Of a stretch of 15,197 nucleotides of DNA, positions 13,233 to 15,197 are shown one piece after another; position 1 is the stretch's first letter, and the number at the start of each line of letters is the position of its first letter. A program made the position numbers and the translations under genes. The notes below the pieces were generated by a model that made no database searches, had not been told where the DNA came from, and saw only the letters and a program-made list of their open reading frames with translations. The DNA is from Nitrospiria bacterium (GTDB taxonomy: Bacteria; Nitrospirota; Nitrospiria; JACQBZ01), in the NCBI GenBank assembly GCA_919901335.1, contig CAKKOZ010000144.1, positions 1 to 15,197 of the forward strand. The letters are read 5' to 3'.

Positions 13233-14777
13233 GTCCTGCTCCAGATTGATCAGAACATCCCGCCCCGCGTTTTCGACCACGCCGCGGAACAAAGATTCAT
13301 CGGCATACAGCTCATGAACCGAACGGCCGGCCGGAGAGGCCTGTTCCCAGGCCGTTTTATCCCAGGCCCGGAGGCAGGCCCGCGCGATCAGGCCGCTTAG
13401 CGGCGCCGGGTTATAGAGCATTTTTTTGATCGTGATCGGGTTTAAGGAGAGCGGGTTGTAGCCGGCGGAGAGGTACCCCTCCTGAATCAGACGTTGCTCG
13501 AAACCGGTGTGAGGCTGGACGCCCAGGAAGAAGAGCATGGGATAAACGCGGTCTTCTCCCAGGATCGCCGCGATCTTTTTGTACGACGCCACGCTTTCCA
13601 TTAACGTGGCCTCGGTGTCGCCGGGGGAATTGAGCGAATAGTTGAGGATGAGCTTGCCCGCGAACCCGGCCTCTTTCAGATACCGGCAGCCTTCGTAGAG
13701 ATTGTCCAGACGAAACCCCATATGCAGTTCGTTTAAGACCGCCTGGGAACCGGATGTGATCGCCACCTCCAGATCGCCGACCCCCGATCGCACCATCCGT
13801 CCGGCCAGCTCGGGCGTGATCAGGCTCGTCCGGATATAGCCCGACCAGGTCAGTTCCAGCTTCTCGGCGATGATCCGGTCCAGTATTTCACTGCATTGAG
13901 GCAGGGCCTCGCTCCCGGTGATGAACTGCGCGTCGGTAAACCAGAAGGCTCGCGTTCCCCATTGCCGATAGTGCTGCAGAATGTCCTGAACCACCCGTTC
14001 GGGCGCGCGGTACCGAACCCGTTTCCCCTCGATGTGGGGGTATTCGCAGAACTGGCAGTCATAGGGACATCCCCGTTTGGACTGTACGCCGACGCAGTTT
14101 TTTTTATACGAGACGTGCTGGGGGAAGATCGAGGTCAGATAAGGAAGGTTGATCGTCATGTCTTGAATGGACGTGATCGCCGTCTTGGTCCCTCGAAAGA
14201 CCCGGCCTCCTTTGCGGAGAATGGAGCGCTCATCGTTTAAGTCCTTGCCCTCGATCACCTTCAGCAGCGCATCCTCGCCCTCGCCCAGCAAACCGATCGT
14301 GCCTTCGGGGAGCTGGTGAATCAACTGATCCGCGAATACGCTGAAGGCCCCGCCGCCGACCAAAATCCGTTTCTCAGGAAATTGCCGGTGGACGGCCCAG
14401 AAGTACGACAGGATGTTCTGAATCCCGCGGTAATAAGTCCAGAGATATCCCATCCCCTTGATGGAAGCGGCTAGTTTTTTAAAAGGGTTCATGGAATAAT
14501 AAAAATTGAAGGCATATTTCAATGACGGATCGCCCTCATGGGGGGCGAAGACCTGGATGTCCCGCCATGAAAAGCAGACCAGGTCGGGATCCCATTGGCG
14601 GAGTTGGGTTTGAAAGGTCTTGCTGCGATGATTGGGAGGGATCAGTGACAGATCGAGAATATGCTGACGGATGTCGGGATATTTTTGGTGGACGGCATCG
14701 GCCAGATAGGTTACGCCGAGCGGATAGACCGGACGACAGGGAAGAAAGACATAGAGGATTGAACGAACGTCAGGCAT
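13179..14777 (-). CDS. B12-binding-type radical SAM protein of unknown substrate
   Basis: A 532-residue radical SAM enzyme. The CxxxCxxC motif for the [4Fe-4S] cluster is C237, C241 and C244 in KRGCPYDCQFCEYP. Before it, residues 1-170 (VFLPCRPVYPLGVTYLADAVH, then DPDLVCFS, RILVGGGAFSVFA and LLGEGEDALLKV) follow the pattern of the B12-binding Rossmann domain found in many such proteins. The DxHxxG histidine loop of base-off B12 binders is not seen, as in several members of this class. The last 120 residues after LGVQPHTGFEQRL are unassigned. It is transcribed leftwards and its 3' end overlaps the DUF3870 gene by 54 nt. The start ATG 14777 has no clear ribosome site. Substrate unknown. Confidence 0.88.
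   Translation of the reverse strand: MPDVRSILYVFLPCRPVYPLGVTYLADAVHQKYPDIRQHILDLSLIPPNHRSKTFQTQLRQWDPDLVCFSWRDIQVFAPHEGDPSLKYAFNFYYSMNPFKKLAASIKGMGYLWTYYRGIQNILSYFWAVHRQFPEKRILVGGGAFSVFADQLIHQLPEGTIGLLGEGEDALLKVIEGKDLNDERSILRKGGRVFRGTKTAITSIQDMTINLPYLTSIFPQHVSYKKNCVGVQSKRGCPYDCQFCEYPHIEGKRVRYRAPERVVQDILQHYRQWGTRAFWFTDAQFITGSEALPQCSEILDRIIAEKLELTWSGYIRTSLITPELAGRMVRSGVGDLEVAITSGSQAVLNELHMGFRLDNLYEGCRYLKEAGFAGKLILNYSLNSPGDTEATLMESVASYKKIAAILGEDRVYPMLFFLGVQPHTGFEQRLIQEGYLSAGYNPLSLNPITIKKMLYNPAPLSGLIARACLRAWDKTAWEQASPAGRSVHELYADESLFRGVVENAGRDVLINLEQDLLARGVGGTQNRGVGAP
13183..13222. terminator. Possible hairpin terminator shared by convergent genes
   Basis: GGGGCG (13183-13188) and CGCCCC (13217-13222) frame ACCC (13192-13195) and GGGT (13205-13208), giving a GC-rich bulged hairpin at the convergent ends of the DUF3870 and radical SAM genes. 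No U-tract follows on either strand, so termination is uncertain. Confidence 0.3.
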
Positions 14778-14818
14778 GGCGGATTCACGATAACACAGGC
14801 CAGGAGGCTATGCAACCG

Positions 14819-14957
14819 ACATAAGCGGGTCCTGTCCGGTGGCAGCCCCATCCGTCCTCACTCTGTTATTCGGACTGCCGGGGTTGGTGTCTTGAACCCC
14901 GTTGGTATTTCCGTTGCGAGCGGATGGGGCGCCCCGCCTCCGGCCACCCGCTTATGT
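14819..14957. repeat. Long imperfect inverted repeat (about 139 bp)
   Basis: The outer arms ACATAAGCGGGT (14819-14830) and ACCCGCTTATGT (14946-14957) are perfect 12-bp inverted repeats. CCGGTGGC (14836-14843) pairs with GCCTCCGG (14936-14943) except at one base. GCCCCATCCG (14845-14854) and CGGATGGGGC (14921-14930) match perfectly. A separate hairpin CGGGGTT/AACCCCG (14879-14885/14895-14901) lies inside. It fills the gap between the divergently arranged radical SAM and DUF4279 genes. It might be a MITE-like element, a double terminator or structured RNA; no clear target-site duplication is seen. Confidence 0.7.
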
Positions 14958-14984
14958 AACAACAAGCGCCCTGCTTGAAAAAAA

Positions 14985-15014
14985 TTGATTTTTCTTCGTC
15001 GCTCAATTATCCTG
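14985..15014 (+). promoter_or_regulatory. Weak candidate promoter of the DUF4279 gene
   Basis: TTGATT, then about 17 nt, then TATCCT; both hexamers match the sigma70 consensus at four of six bases. Placed about 45 nt upstream of the start codon. Weak support only. Confidence 0.25.
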
Positions 15015-15055
15015 CTTGCGCCGATCTTATTCTGACGCATCGAGGAGAACCGACG

Positions 15056-15197
15056 ATGGCTGTTGTTGAAAAATATGAACGCTACTCCGCCACGCTGCGG
15101 ATTTATGGGAAAATACAGGACGTATCGGTGATCGGCATGCGACTGGGCCTTGAGCCGACGCGGGTTCGTCGCAGAGGAGAACCGGTTCCAGGAACGT
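15056..15197 (+). CDS. DUF4279-like protein, 5' part only
   Basis: The visible 47 codons read SATLRIYGKIQDVSVIGMRLGLEPTRVRRRGEP. This resembles the opening of DUF4279 proteins, where a beta-strand precedes an LG(L)xPT motif. Function of the family is unknown. CGAGGAGAA at 15041-15049 gives a good ribosome site. The gene runs past the right window edge, so the length and C-terminus cannot be judged. Confidence 0.65.
   Translation, partial: MAVVEKYERYSATLRIYGKIQDVSVIGMRLGLEPTRVRRRGEPVPGT

Noticed and set aside
14819..14957. Integron attC site in the inverted repeat
   Set aside because: The core motifs (GTTRRRY and RYYYAAC) were not found at the arm ends, and no integrase or gene cassette is present.

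Overview
The window is a gene-dense, moderately GC-rich bacterial chromosome segment. Its core is a complete ISC-type iron-sulfur cluster assembly operon. Before the ISC operon lie a HEAT-repeat gene and an HD-GYP gene. After it come a convergent three-gene DsrE/F/H (TusDCB-like) sulfur-relay module, a class II (B12-dependent) ribonucleotide reductase with a DUF3870 partner, a B12-binding-type radical SAM gene and the start of a DUF4279 gene. No phage, transposase or CRISPR signal is visible. The ISC, DsrEFH-like, NrdJ and HD-GYP combination fits a deep-branching Gram-negative such as Nitrospirota, but that placement is inference from gene content, not a phylogenetic result.

Layout. 34-3262 (+): a HEAT-repeat protein and an HD-GYP protein overlapping by 8 nt. 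Both seem to share a divergent N-terminal domain, so they look like a two-gene signalling unit. 3300-9072 (+): a promoter region, then iscR-iscS-iscU-iscA-hscB-hscA-fdx-iscX in canonical order. IscR is the likely regulator, IscS the cysteine desulfurase, IscU the scaffold, IscA a carrier, HscB/HscA the chaperone pair acting on the LPPVK motif of IscU, Fdx the electron donor and IscX the modulator. HscB carries an N-terminal pair of CxxC motifs like that of eukaryotic HSCB. 9080-10031 (-): DsrE-, DsrF- and DsrH-like genes running towards the ISC operon, with their last stop codon 7 nt from the iscX stop.

10032-10498 is a 467-nt non-coding stretch. It holds a possible leftward promoter, a GC-rich foldable segment, two 16-bp NrdR-box-like sites exactly 32 bp apart, a strong sigma70-type promoter and an intrinsic-terminator-like hairpin that lies before nrdJ. 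nrdJ (784 aa) is followed 10 nt later by a DUF3870 gene. The 3' end of that gene overlaps the convergent radical SAM gene (13179-14777, -). The 278-nt gap at 14778-15055 contains a long imperfect inverted repeat (14819-14957). The last gene, DUF4279, is cut by the window edge.

The main points for a second look are the nrdJ control region (NrdR-like boxes plus a terminator between promoter and gene), the zinc-finger-like HscB, the DsrEFH-like trio facing the ISC operon, the shared N-terminal domain of the HEAT and HD-GYP pair, and the inverted repeat near the right edge.
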